Assembly (NCBI RefSeq): GCF_034652275.1 | Contig: NZ_JAXIWG010000001.1 | Span: forward strand, 558,001-622,000 | Direction: 5' to 3' | Length of the DNA stretch: 64,000 nt | DNA from: Yoonia sp034652275 | GTDB lineage: Bacteria > Pseudomonadota > Alphaproteobacteria > Rhodobacterales > Rhodobacteraceae | Shown: in pieces, positions 27,254 to 35,630 of the stretch | Numbering within the stretch: the stretch's first letter is position 1 | Layout of the letters: each line of letters starts with the position of its first letter | Position numbers and translations under genes: made by a program | Notes under the pieces: model-generated | Told to the model about the DNA's origin: nothing | Database searches by the model: none | Seen by the model: the letters and a program-made list of their open reading frames with translations, nothing else

Positions 27254-28278
27254 GGGAAAACCGGCACCAGCATCAGACCATCCGTTTCATTCAGACCCAG
27301 CATCAGGTTGGCGTTCTGCACGGCCTGCCCTGACGACCCCTTACATAGGTTGTCGAGGGTGGCCACGACAAGGGCGCGGCCCGAAATGCGGTCCGATGTC
27401 ACACCGATATGACAGAAATTCGACCCCATCACATGGCCGGTGCCGGGACATTGGCCTAAAGGCAGGACATGGATGAACGGCTCGTCCGCATAGGCCGCTG
27501 TCAAGGCGGCATGGATCGCCTGCGCATCACCGCGCAGATAGCAGCTGGCCAGAATGCCACGGCTGATCGGCACCAGATGCGGGGTGAACTGGATTTCGAC
27601 CTTGCGTCCGGCGAGGGCGCTGAATTCCTGATCGAATTCACCCAGATGCCGGTGCTTGCCGCCTTGGGCATAGCCCTGTGCATCGGTGCTGCGTTCGGTG
27701 AAGAGCATGTTTTCCTTGAGCGACCGCCCTGCCCCCGAAATCCCGTTTTTCAGATCGCAGATGATGTCATCAAGGTCGATCAGCTGTGCGGCAATCAACG
27801 GGCGCAGCGCAAATTGCACGGTGGCCGCGTTGCAACCCGTGCCAGCGACCAGCCGCGCGGATGTGATTTCGTCGCGGTAGAACTCGGTCAGACCGTAAAC
27901 GGCGGTTTTCTGCAATTCGGTCGCGACATGGGCCGCGCCATACCATTTTTCATAGGCCGCAGGGTCTCGCAGCCGGAAATCGGCACCCAGATCGACGACT
28001 TTCACAGTCTCGGGCAGATCGCGTACCAGCGCCTGCGACAAGCCGTGCGGCAAGGCGGCGAACACCAGATCGATGCCGGAAAAGTCGATATCCTCCATCT
28101 TGACCAGCACAGGCAGGTCCAGATGGCGCAGATGCGGGAATACGTCGGCCATCTGCTGGCCGGCCTTGCGGTCGGCGGACAGGGCCGCAATCCGCAGATG
28201 CGGATGGGTGGCGATCAGGCGGACAAGTTCGGCACCGGTATAGCCGGACGCGCCCAGAATGGCGATATTGTAGGTCAT
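27250..28278 (-). CDS. argC: N-acetyl-gamma-glutamyl-phosphate reductase
   Basis: This 342-residue NADPH-dependent enzyme performs the third step of arginine synthesis. It has the nucleotide motif GASGYTG (9-15) and the catalytic Cys149 in VAGTGCNAAT. The conserved HRHLGEF and HLVPISRGI segments are also present. It overlaps ccmE by 4 bp at its 3' end and follows murI by 13 bp, so these genes likely share a transcript. Confidence 0.96.
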   Translation of the reverse strand: MTYNIAILGASGYTGAELVRLIATHPHLRIAALSADRKAGQQMADVFPHLRHLDLPVLVKMEDIDFSGIDLVFAALPHGLSQALVRDLPETVKVVDLGADFRLRDPAAYEKWYGAAHVATELQKTAVYGLTEFYRDEITSARLVAGTGCNAATVQFALRPLIAAQLIDLDDIICDLKNGISGAGRSLKENMLFTERSTDAQGYAQGGKHRHLGEFDQEFSALAGRKVEIQFTPHLVPISRGILASCYLRGDAQAIHAALTAAYADEPFIHVLPLGQCPGTGHVMGSNFCHIGVTSDRISGRALVVATLDNLCKGSSGQAVQNANLMLGLNETDGLMLVPVFP

Positions 28279-28291
28279 GGCGAAGCCTTCC

Positions 28292-29104
28292 TCAGGCGGC
28301 AGTAAAGGTGATCTGGCGGCGCAGGAATTGCGTCGCGCGGGCTGACACGCGGGCCGGATCGCCCGTGGTCAGAAAGGCACTATCGCGGCCTGTGCCGATC
28401 ATCTCTGGTCGTCGGGTCAGGTAATCGGCAAGGCTTTCGGCGACCAGATTGGCTTGGGAAAACACCTTTACCTGAGGCCCCAGCGCGTCCTGAAACGCCT
28501 TTTCCATCAACGGATAATGCGTGCAGCCCAGCACGGCGGCGTCGGGGTCCGGCATCTTGCGCTTGAGCGCATCGACATGGCTGCGCACCAATGCCTCGGC
28601 TAGGATCATGTCGCCGTCCTCGATCGCATCGACGACACCGCCGCAGGCTTGTGCTTCGACATCGACGCCGATGGCGCGGAAGGCCAGTTCACGCTGGAAA
28701 GCGCGGCTCGACACGGTCGCAGGGGTCGCGAACAGCGCCACATGCTTTACGGCCACCTCGCGGGGGGGGGAATTGTCGCCCCATTGCCGTTCGGTCAACG
28801 CCTCGATCAGCGGCACAAAGACGCCCAGCACGCGTTTGCCGGGCGGCACCCAGCCTTCCTGCATCCGGCGCAGGGCGGCGGCGCTGGCGGTGTTGCAGGC
28901 AAGGATTACCAGATCGCAGCCCGCATCGAACAGGCGCTGTGTCGCGGCGGTGGTCAGGTTGTAGATATCGTCAGGCGTGCGCACGCCGTAGGGCGCATGG
29001 GCGCTGTCACCCAGATAGACCAGCGGGACATCCGGCAGCCGTCTGGCCACCGCATCCAGCACGGTCAAACCACCCAATCCGCTATCGAATATCCCTACGG
29101 CCAT
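28292..29104 (-). CDS. murI: Glutamate racemase
   Basis: This 270-residue enzyme makes D-glutamate for peptidoglycan. The catalytic Cys70 is in VILACNTASAA and the second Cys is in VLGCTHYPL, with Asp7-Ser8 in GIFDSGLGGLTVL. I chose the ATG at 29104 (MAVGIFDSG) because AAGGTG precedes it and it matches family N termini; an upstream ATG at 29134 only adds a tail inside the acyltransferase gene. The two genes overlap by 23 bp. Confidence 0.95.
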   Translation of the reverse strand: MAVGIFDSGLGGLTVLDAVARRLPDVPLVYLGDSAHAPYGVRTPDDIYNLTTAATQRLFDAGCDLVILACNTASAAALRRMQEGWVPPGKRVLGVFVPLIEALTERQWGDNSPPREVAVKHVALFATPATVSSRAFQRELAFRAIGVDVEAQACGGVVDAIEDGDMILAEALVRSHVDALKRKMPDPDAAVLGCTHYPLMEKAFQDALGPQVKVFSQANLVAESLADYLTRRPEMIGTGRDSAFLTTGDPARVSARATQFLRRQITFTAA

Positions 29105-29987
29105 CGCGCACCTTGTACCTGTCTTCGAATTCATGCCCGATCGCGGTCGGATCGAGCGGCTCGAGACTTAACTCATAGGTGGCTTTGCGCAGGAAATCCA
29201 TGCATGCTTTGGGGTCTTTTTTCAGCCCCGCCAGCACATCGGCGGCAATAGGCTTGCCGATGACGACGCGCACGGGCTTGTTGATGCGCGCTTTGAATTC
29301 GCGGATCAGAAGGCCCATCCGCAGGGTGTAATGCAGGTGGCTGGCCAACTGGAACAGTCGGCTGTTGCGGCCTTCAAAGAAAATCGGGACAACCACAGCA
29401 TCGGATTTTGCGATCATCTTGGCGGTGAAATTGCGCCAGCTTGGGTCCATCGGCTGCGAGAACATGCGCGCGGATGTGGACACCGTGCCGCCCGGGAAAA
29501 TCCCGATTGCCCCGCCTGCCCCCAGATAGCGCACGGCCTCGGCGCGGGTTTCAAGGTTCAGCTTGGCGGCTTCTTTGGTTTCATCGAACGAAATCGGCAG
29601 GATCACCTTTTCCAGATCGGGCGAGGCGCGGAATATCCGGTGTGCCAGCACCTTGAAATCGCCGCCGCGCCGCTGCGACAGGATCAGCCCCATCATCAGC
29701 CCGTCCAGAATACCGTAAGGATGGTTGGACACCACGATCAGCGGGCCAGAGCTGGGGATATCGTCCAGCGATCCGCCAGCGATCTGCAAATCAAGACCGT
29801 AGCGCGCGGTCATCACCTGCCAGAAATCGGCCCCCTGTGCGACGTCGAGGTCGTAGCCACGCGCCTTTTTTATCAGGCGCAGACGGCCCGTCGCGTTTTC
29901 CATCACGCGGATCAGCGCACGGCCCCCGCGCCCTTTGGCCGATGTGGCATAGGTGATATCCCGCGCCACTTGCCGATCTTTCCCCAT
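29082..29987 (-). CDS. Lysophospholipid acyltransferase family protein (PlsC-like)
   Basis: This 301-residue glycerolipid acyltransferase-fold protein has the catalytic H-x4-D motif as NHPYGILD and the acceptor-site block IGIFPGGTVSTS. It lacks obvious transmembrane helices and is probably peripheral to the inner membrane. Relatives transfer acyl chains onto lysophospholipids or ornithine lipids; the acceptor is unassigned here. It starts the minus-strand run that continues into murI and argC. Confidence 0.85.
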   Translation of the reverse strand: MGKDRQVARDITYATSAKGRGGRALIRVMENATGRLRLIKKARGYDLDVAQGADFWQVMTARYGLDLQIAGGSLDDIPSSGPLIVVSNHPYGILDGLMMGLILSQRRGGDFKVLAHRIFRASPDLEKVILPISFDETKEAAKLNLETRAEAVRYLGAGGAIGIFPGGTVSTSARMFSQPMDPSWRNFTAKMIAKSDAVVVPIFFEGRNSRLFQLASHLHYTLRMGLLIREFKARINKPVRVVIGKPIAADVLAGLKKDPKACMDFLRKATYELSLEPLDPTAIGHEFEDRYKVRDGRRDIR

Positions 29988-30068
29988 CGCTTACCCCTGC
30001 ACCGCACTCGGGCGGATCTTTAGCAGGGTCATGCGAAGTTTAAATGACAAAGCTGTGCGCCCGCGCAA

Positions 30069-33000
30069 TCACTCTGCCGCCTGCTGCATCGGTGCCGCAC
30101 GCAGGCTGGCCAGCAGTTCCTCGCGCCGCTTGGCCGCCTTGCGGGCGTTCGCCTCCTTGACGGGGCCAAAGCCGCGAATGTCGAGCGACAGGCGCGCCAA
30201 TGCCACAGCAGCATCACGCGTATCAGGGCGCAGGATGCGCAGCACTTCGGCCATGTCGCTCTCGTATTCCGCGATCAACGCACGCTCCATGCGCCGCTCG
30301 GGGTTGCGGCCAAAGGGGTCAAGAACGGTACCGCGCAGAAACTTGAACCGCGCCAGTTTCGGAAAGGCCCAGCCCATCCGCGCGCCGAATTCCCGCTTTA
30401 CAGGCCGCCCGTCGCTCCCGGTTTTGGAAATGATTGGCGGCGCCAGATGATAGGTCAGCTTCAGATCGCCGTCGAATTCGGCGGCGGCCTTTGCGCGGGT
30501 CTGTGTCAGCAGGCGCGCCACCTCGTATTCATCCTTGTAGGACAAGAGCTTGTGATAACCTATCGCCACCGCTTCGCGCAAAGGCTGGTCCTGAAACTGG
30601 TCGACGAATTTGCGATACCGTTTCGCCAACCGTGCGCTTTGGTACTTGGTCAGGTGGTCCATGCGAAAGGCGATCTTGTCCTCCAGCGTCTGCGGGAAGG
30701 CCACGACATTGGGCGCAAGGATCGCCGCCGCATCCGCCGGATGCAAATAGGCCCAGCGACCCAATTCGAACGCGCGAATGTTCCGGTTGACCGCCGCGCC
30801 GTTCAGTTCAATCGCGCCCAAAATCGCCTCATAGCTAAGCGGAATCGCCCCCATCTGCCAGACTGCGCCAAAGATCATCATGTTAGAATAGATGCTGTCA
30901 CCCAAGAGCGCCTTGGCCAGATCGGAGGCATCGAACAGGGTCACGCCATCGCCCAACCGCGCCTCGAGCGACAGGCGCAACGCATCGGCGGGCAGTTTGA
31001 ATTCGGTGTTGCGGGTGAAATCGCCGGTGATGATCTCGTGGCTGTTGACCACGCCGCGGGTGCGGCCCGTTTTCATCAGGCCCAGTGTCTTGGCCCCCGC
31101 CGACACCACCAGATCACCGCCGATCAGCGTGTCGCATTCGCCGGTGGCGACACGGATCGCGCTGATATCGCGCGGGTTTTCGGCAATCCGGCAATGGATA
31201 TGCACAGCCCCGCCTTTCTGGGCGAGCCCCGCCATTTCCATCATGCCGGCACCCTTGCCGTCGATATGCGCGGCCATGGCCATGACCGCACCGATGGTCA
31301 CAACGCCCGTGCCACCCACGCCGGTGATGACGGTGTTATGCGTGCCTTGGATCGTCGGCAGAACAGGGTCCGGCATATCGGGCAGATCGACAGCGGCGGT
31401 CGCTTCCTTGCGGATCTTCGCCCCTTCAATGGTGACAAATGACGGGCAGAACCCTTTGACGCAGGAAAAATCCTTGTTGCAGGACGATTGGTCAATCGCG
31501 CGCTTGCGCCCCAGTTCGGTGTCCACCGGCACGATGCTGACGCAGTTGGACTGCACACCGCAATCACCGCAGCCCTCGCAGATATCGGTATTGATGAACA
31601 CGCGCTTGTCGGGGTCGGGGAATTGCCCGCGCTTGCGGCGACGGCGCTTTTCGGCGGCGCAGGTCTGGACGTAAACGATGGCCGACACGCCTTTGTATTT
31701 GCTGAACTTCTCTTGCACGGCTTGGAAATCGGCGCGTTCGTTGATGTCCAATCCTTTGGGGAAAACCGACAGGTCCAGTTCCTCTTTCGCGTCATGGACC
31801 AGCGCGATGTTGCGCACCCCCATCGCCTGCAATTCGCGGCAGATCTGGTAGGCGGTCAGCCCGCCGTCGTTGCCTTGCCCGCCGGTCATGGCGACCGCGT
31901 CGTTATAAAGGATCTTGTAGGTGATATTGGTCCCCGCCATTAGCGCAAAGCGGATCGCCTGCACGCCCGAATGGTTGTAGGTGCCGTCGCCCAAGTTCTG
32001 GAACACATGGTCGCGGGTGGAAAACGGCGCCTCGCCGACCCAGTTGGCACCCTCACCGCCCATCTGGGTGAACCCGACCGTGTCGCGGTCCATCCATTGC
32101 ACCATGTAGTGACAGCCGATGCCAGCATAGGCGCGCGATCCTTCGGGCACCTTGGTCGATGAATTATGCGGGCAGCCCGAACAGAAATAGGGCAGACGTG
32201 CCGCCAGTTCGGGCGCATTGTCGGCGCGCCGTGCCTCGGCCAGGGCGGCCATGCCCGCGCTGATCCCGTCCGATCCGCAGCCTTCCTCGACCAGTATCCC
32301 GCCAATTTTCTCGGCGATCCAGATTGGGTCGAGGGCCGCACGGGTCGGGAAAATCTCCTCGCGCCGCCCTTCGGAATGCTCGTCGCCCTTGTGCCAGCCG
32401 TAAACGCGGGTGCGGGTGTCGTCGAACAGGGCTTCTTTGACCTGCACTTCGATCAGCTTGCGCTTTTCTTCGACCACCACAACCAGATCAAGCCCCGCCG
32501 CCCATTCATGGAACGACGCCATATCCAGCGGCCAGACCTGCCCGATCTTGTAGGTGGTGATGCCAAGGCGTTCGGCGTCGCCTTCGGTGATATTCAGCAG
32601 TGCCAGCGCATGTTGCAGATCAAGCCAGTTCTTGCCCGCCGCGACAAAACCGATGCGCGCGCCTGCCTTGCCCCATTTGCGCTGGTCCATCTTGTTGGCG
32701 CGGCTGAATGCCTCGGCGGCGAAACGTTTGTAGTCGATCATCCGCGCCTCTTGCAGCTGCGGGGTATCGACCAGACGGATGTTCAACCCGCCTTCGGGCA
32801 GGGCCATGTCGGGAATGACGAAATCGGCGCGGAATGGATCGGCGTCGACGACGGATGTGACCTCGATCGTGTCCTTCATCGTCTTGAGGCCCACCCAAAC
32901 CCCCGCATAGCGCGACAAAGCCCAGGCATAGAGGCCATAATCCAAGATTTCCTGCACGCCCGCAGGTGAGACGATCGGCATATAGGCATCGACCATCGCC

Positions 33001-33482
33001 CAGTCGGACTGGTGCAAGGTGGTCGAGCTTTCGCCGGTATGGTCATCGCCCATCGCCATGATGACGCCGCCGTGGGGCGACGTGCCCGCCATATTGGCAT
33101 GGCGCATCACATCGCCCGACCGGTCCACGCCGGGGCCTTTGCCGTACCAAAGACCGAACACGCCATCGAACTTGCCTTCGCCGCGCAGTTCCGCCTGCTG
33201 GCTGCCCCATAGGGCGGTCGCGGCCAGATCTTCATTCAGGCCAAGCTGGAACACGATATCGGCAGGTTCCAGCACATTCTTGGCTCGAGTCATCTGCTGG
33301 TCGACCGCCCCCAAAGGCGATCCACGATAGCCTGTCACATAGCCCGCCGTGTTCAGCCCTGCCCTTGCATCGCGCGCCTTTTGCATCAGCATCAGCCGGA
33401 CCAGCGCCTGCGTCCCGTTCAGCAGGACCGGCGATTTGTCCAGATCGTAACGGTCGTTGAGTGTGATTTCATGGCGGCTCAT
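30069..33482 (-). CDS. Indolepyruvate ferredoxin oxidoreductase, fused subunits
   Basis: This 1137-residue fused 2-oxoacid:ferredoxin oxidoreductase oxidatively decarboxylates aryl pyruvates (indolepyruvate, phenylpyruvate) to acyl-CoA. The N-terminal half carries the alpha and thiamine-diphosphate domains (GCHYMVQW, GDGTYNHSG). Iron-sulfur cysteines are in CEGCGDCGVQSNC and CNKDFSCVKGFCPSF. A gamma-type domain follows (GVGGTGVVTIGAVMAMA), then a long C-terminal domain. I chose the ATG at 33482 (MSRHEITL) because GGGAGGG precedes it. It is divergent from a LysR gene, which probably regulates it. Confidence 0.93.
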   Translation of the reverse strand: MSRHEITLNDRYDLDKSPVLLNGTQALVRLMLMQKARDARAGLNTAGYVTGYRGSPLGAVDQQMTRAKNVLEPADIVFQLGLNEDLAATALWGSQQAELRGEGKFDGVFGLWYGKGPGVDRSGDVMRHANMAGTSPHGGVIMAMGDDHTGESSTTLHQSDWAMVDAYMPIVSPAGVQEILDYGLYAWALSRYAGVWVGLKTMKDTIEVTSVVDADPFRADFVIPDMALPEGGLNIRLVDTPQLQEARMIDYKRFAAEAFSRANKMDQRKWGKAGARIGFVAAGKNWLDLQHALALLNITEGDAERLGITTYKIGQVWPLDMASFHEWAAGLDLVVVVEEKRKLIEVQVKEALFDDTRTRVYGWHKGDEHSEGRREEIFPTRAALDPIWIAEKIGGILVEEGCGSDGISAGMAALAEARRADNAPELAARLPYFCSGCPHNSSTKVPEGSRAYAGIGCHYMVQWMDRDTVGFTQMGGEGANWVGEAPFSTRDHVFQNLGDGTYNHSGVQAIRFALMAGTNITYKILYNDAVAMTGGQGNDGGLTAYQICRELQAMGVRNIALVHDAKEELDLSVFPKGLDINERADFQAVQEKFSKYKGVSAIVYVQTCAAEKRRRRKRGQFPDPDKRVFINTDICEGCGDCGVQSNCVSIVPVDTELGRKRAIDQSSCNKDFSCVKGFCPSFVTIEGAKIRKEATAAVDLPDMPDPVLPTIQGTHNTVITGVGGTGVVTIGAVMAMAAHIDGKGAGMMEMAGLAQKGGAVHIHCRIAENPRDISAIRVATGECDTLIGGDLVVSAGAKTLGLMKTGRTRGVVNSHEIITGDFTRNTEFKLPADALRLSLEARLGDGVTLFDASDLAKALLGDSIYSNMMIFGAVWQMGAIPLSYEAILGAIELNGAAVNRNIRAFELGRWAYLHPADAAAILAPNVVAFPQTLEDKIAFRMDHLTKYQSARLAKRYRKFVDQFQDQPLREAVAIGYHKLLSYKDEYEVARLLTQTRAKAAAEFDGDLKLTYHLAPPIISKTGSDGRPVKREFGARMGWAFPKLARFKFLRGTVLDPFGRNPERRMERALIAEYESDMAEVLRILRPDTRDAAVALARLSLDIRGFGPVKEANARKAAKRREELLASLRAAPMQQAAE

Positions 33483-33575
33483 CTGACACCCTCCCAAGCG
33501 CTGACAGGATCAGTATAGGTCACAATTGCTGACCTACAAAGAACAAAATAATCTAAATCGTCGCCTGCAACCTTT

Positions 33576-33591
33576 TGCTGCGCGCGCAGCA
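33576..33591. promoter_or_regulatory. Perfect 16-bp palindrome between the oxidoreductase and LysR genes
   Basis: TGCTGCGCGCGCAGCA is its own reverse complement and lies in the 153-bp divergent intergenic region, 45 bp upstream of the lysR start. It is followed by AT-rich TAATTAGTATATG. Position and symmetry fit a LysR-type operator, but binding is inferred. Confidence 0.5.
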
Positions 33592-33635
33592 TAATTAGTA
33601 TATGTCAGCGGTAACATGGGCAACGAAAGCAACAG

Positions 33636-34541
33636 ATGGACTGGGACAAGCTAAGAATCTTTCACGCAGTCGCTGATGCGGGGTCGCTGACCCATGCGGG
33701 CGATACGCTGCATCTGTCGCAATCCGCCGTCAGCCGCCAGATCCGCGCGCTGGAAGAAGCGTTGAACACCACACTGTTCCACCGCCACGCGCGGGGGCTG
33801 ATTCTGACCGAACAGGGCGAATTGCTGTTCGATGCCACCAAATCGATGAACAAGCGGCTTGAAACCGCGTCCGCCCGCATCCGCGACAGCGAAGAAGAAG
33901 TGTTCGGCGACCTGCGCGTGACCACCACAACGGGTTTCGGCACGCTCTGGCTGGCCCCGCGCCTGCCCAAACTGTTCGAAGCCTATCCCGACCTCAAGAT
34001 CGACCTGATGCTGGAAGAACGCGTGCTGGACCTGCCCATGCGCGAGGCTGACGTGGCGATCCGCATGAAGGAGCCGTCGCAGGCCGATCTGATCCGCAAG
34101 CGGTTGATGTCGGTGCGGATGCGGCTTTATGCGTCGCCCTCCTATCTGGAAATGAACGGCACACCGGAATCGCTGGCCGATCTATCGGACCACCGCCTTG
34201 TGTGCCAAAGCCTGAATTCCATTCAAGTCTCGGCAGGGGCCACGCTGGTCCAGCATTTGCTGACCAGCGATATCCAGCACCTGTTCACGGTCAACAACTA
34301 CTTTGGCGTGCTACAGGGTGTGCTGAACAATATCGGGATCGGCGTGCTGCCCGACTATGTGATCGAGGATTTCCCCGCCCTCGTGCGGGTATTGCCCGAG
34401 CTCGAAAGCGGCGAAGTCCCCGTGTTTCTGGCCTATCCAGAGGAATTGCGCCAATCCAAACGGATCGCGGCCTTCCGCGACTTTGTGCAGGAAGAGATTT
34501 TCGCCCATCGGCGCAAGATCCGTGAAACCGTCCCGCAATAG
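33636..34541 (+). CDS. LysR family transcriptional regulator
   Basis: The 301-residue protein has an N-terminal winged helix-turn-helix (about 1-60, LRIFHAVADAGSLTHAGDTL then SQSAVSRQIRALEEAL) and a C-terminal periplasmic-binding-like effector domain from about residue 90. It is divergent from the indolepyruvate ferredoxin oxidoreductase gene, which suggests that gene as its target, with an aromatic or 2-oxoacid effector possible. The downstream 270 bp is AT-richer than its surroundings. Confidence 0.93.
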   Translation: MDWDKLRIFHAVADAGSLTHAGDTLHLSQSAVSRQIRALEEALNTTLFHRHARGLILTEQGELLFDATKSMNKRLETASARIRDSEEEVFGDLRVTTTTGFGTLWLAPRLPKLFEAYPDLKIDLMLEERVLDLPMREADVAIRMKEPSQADLIRKRLMSVRMRLYASPSYLEMNGTPESLADLSDHRLVCQSLNSIQVSAGATLVQHLLTSDIQHLFTVNNYFGVLQGVLNNIGIGVLPDYVIEDFPALVRVLPELESGEVPVFLAYPEELRQSKRIAAFRDFVQEEIFAHRRKIRETVPQ

Positions 34542-34751
34542 GGGCTGGCATTTGAGCTGATTTCGTAAAATTTGAATGGAATTTGTGAAATTCGGGCGGG
34601 TGCGACCGGTTCCCAAAGGCTGTATTTTGTAAATTTAATCAAGCACCAACGGACAAAACACTGCAACCTGCCGATGGGCAGGGACGGCCTGCCTACCGCC
34701 CAAAAATTTACCAATGTGTTAAGGACTGTCTCCCCCCATGGGGTTGCGCCA

Positions 34752-34769
34752 GCTATGACCTAACATAGC
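34752..34769. promoter_or_regulatory. Inverted repeat upstream of the 164-residue exported protein gene
   Basis: GCTATG-ACCTAA-CATAGC is a perfect 6+6 bp inverted repeat 42 bp before the next start codon. A second small hairpin (CGACC-TGCG-GGTCG) and a T run follow before the start. These could be an operator or a leader structure; no family assignment is possible. Confidence 0.35.
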
Positions 34770-34810
34770 CGACCTGCGGGTCGCAGTGTCCTTTTTTGCG
34801 AGTGTTCATC

Positions 34811-35305
34811 ATGGTGCTGTTGAAGATTGCCGTCATGGCTGTGGCCATGGCATTTGGAACTGTTGCGCAGGCTGATCGCCCGGGTCCCGACCGGATCACG
34901 ATGCCGCTGGCCACCAACCACCTCAACAGTGCCGCGCGGCACCGGATGAACGAAACCAACCCCGGCCTTGCGCTGACCTGGGACGCGGCCCCCCTTGATG
35001 TGACGGTCGGTGTGGTGCGCAACAGCTTTTCCGAACCCGCCCCGTTTATCACTTTGTCGCGCGATTTTTGGCGCGGCGAGACCTGTCGTGCGGCGGCGTT
35101 CATCGGCACGGCGCATTATCCATCGCTGCGAAACCGCACCAGTTATGACATCAAAGGCTGGATCCCGCTGGGGGGGTTGCACCTCGAATGTGGCTTTGCC
35201 TTTGTGCAGATTATGCCGGGCAGCAGTTTCATGGACAAAGCCCCGAACGACAGCCATGCCGACGCGATCCTTGTGTTCGGCCTCACCTTCGACCTGTCCG
35301 ATTGA
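34811..35305 (+). CDS. Small exported protein, possibly an outer-membrane beta-barrel
   Basis: The 164-residue product starts with a signal peptide (about 1-21, MVLLKIAVMAVAMAFGTVAQ then Ala). The mature part has NHLNSAARHRMNETNPGLAL and then alternating polar/hydrophobic strands (VTVGVVRNSF, CRAAAFIGTAHY, LECGFAFVQIMPG), as in small beta-barrels. The His/Asn-x-NPGL pattern resembles small PagP-like or phage-associated outer-membrane proteins, but I cannot assign the family firmly. Upstream ATG/TTG alternatives lack support. It stands alone between the LysR gene and a candidate sRNA. Confidence 0.7.
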   Translation: MVLLKIAVMAVAMAFGTVAQADRPGPDRITMPLATNHLNSAARHRMNETNPGLALTWDAAPLDVTVGVVRNSFSEPAPFITLSRDFWRGETCRAAAFIGTAHYPSLRNRTSYDIKGWIPLGGLHLECGFAFVQIMPGSSFMDKAPNDSHADAILVFGLTFDLSD

Positions 35306-35360
35306 AGAGAGCCATGCATACAACACATAGCGGCAATGCATAAGCGGCTGACATTTTTTC

Positions 35361-35389
35361 TTGAACGGCCAAAAAACGCGCCCTATCTG
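35361..35389 (+). promoter_or_regulatory. Putative promoter for the candidate sRNA
   Basis: TTGAAC (35361-35366) is separated by 17 bp from TATCTG (35384-35389). The spacing is ideal for a housekeeping sigma factor, with a fair -35 and a weak -10. Confidence 0.4.
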
Positions 35390-35395
35390 TCGTCT

Positions 35396-35475
35396 TGAAG
35401 GCAGATTGTGCAATCGCGCATCGCTTTCACCTCCCTGTTGGACTTCGCCGGGCCTTGTGCCCGGCTTTTTTTTTT
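35396..35475 (+). ncRNA. Candidate small RNA of about 80 nt upstream of purL
   Basis: Within the 325-bp gap between the exported-protein gene and purL there is a plausible promoter, a short hairpin (TGTGC-AATC-GCGCA, 35407-35420), an unpaired CU-rich stretch (CTTTCACCTCCCTG, 35424-35437) and a very strong intrinsic terminator. The CACCTCCC segment is complementary to Shine-Dalgarno sequences, as in known alphaproteobacterial sRNAs with CCUCC loops. No start codon with a ribosome binding site fits inside. The rest of the gap (35306-35360 and 35476-35630) holds nothing I can name. Alternatively the RNA is a purL leader ending in an attenuator. Confidence 0.5.
35447..35475 (+). terminator. Strong rho-independent terminator
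   Basis: GCCGGGC (35447-35453) pairs perfectly with GCCCGGC (35459-35465) around a CTTGT loop and is followed by ten T. It lies about 155 bp before purL and 140 bp after the preceding gene, so it most likely ends a separate short RNA. Confidence 0.9.
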
Positions 35476-35630
35476 GCCCGCGCCAGATGTTGGCGTCGGG
35501 GCGGCAGTGGCACGGTCATCACGATTGACGACACTGCACGCCCCGCCACAGATGCGCTGCCCTCTTGCGTTTTGCGTCTTTCACCTAAAGGCCTGCCTCT
35601 GTATGACAGGCGCAGGACCGAGGGGACACC

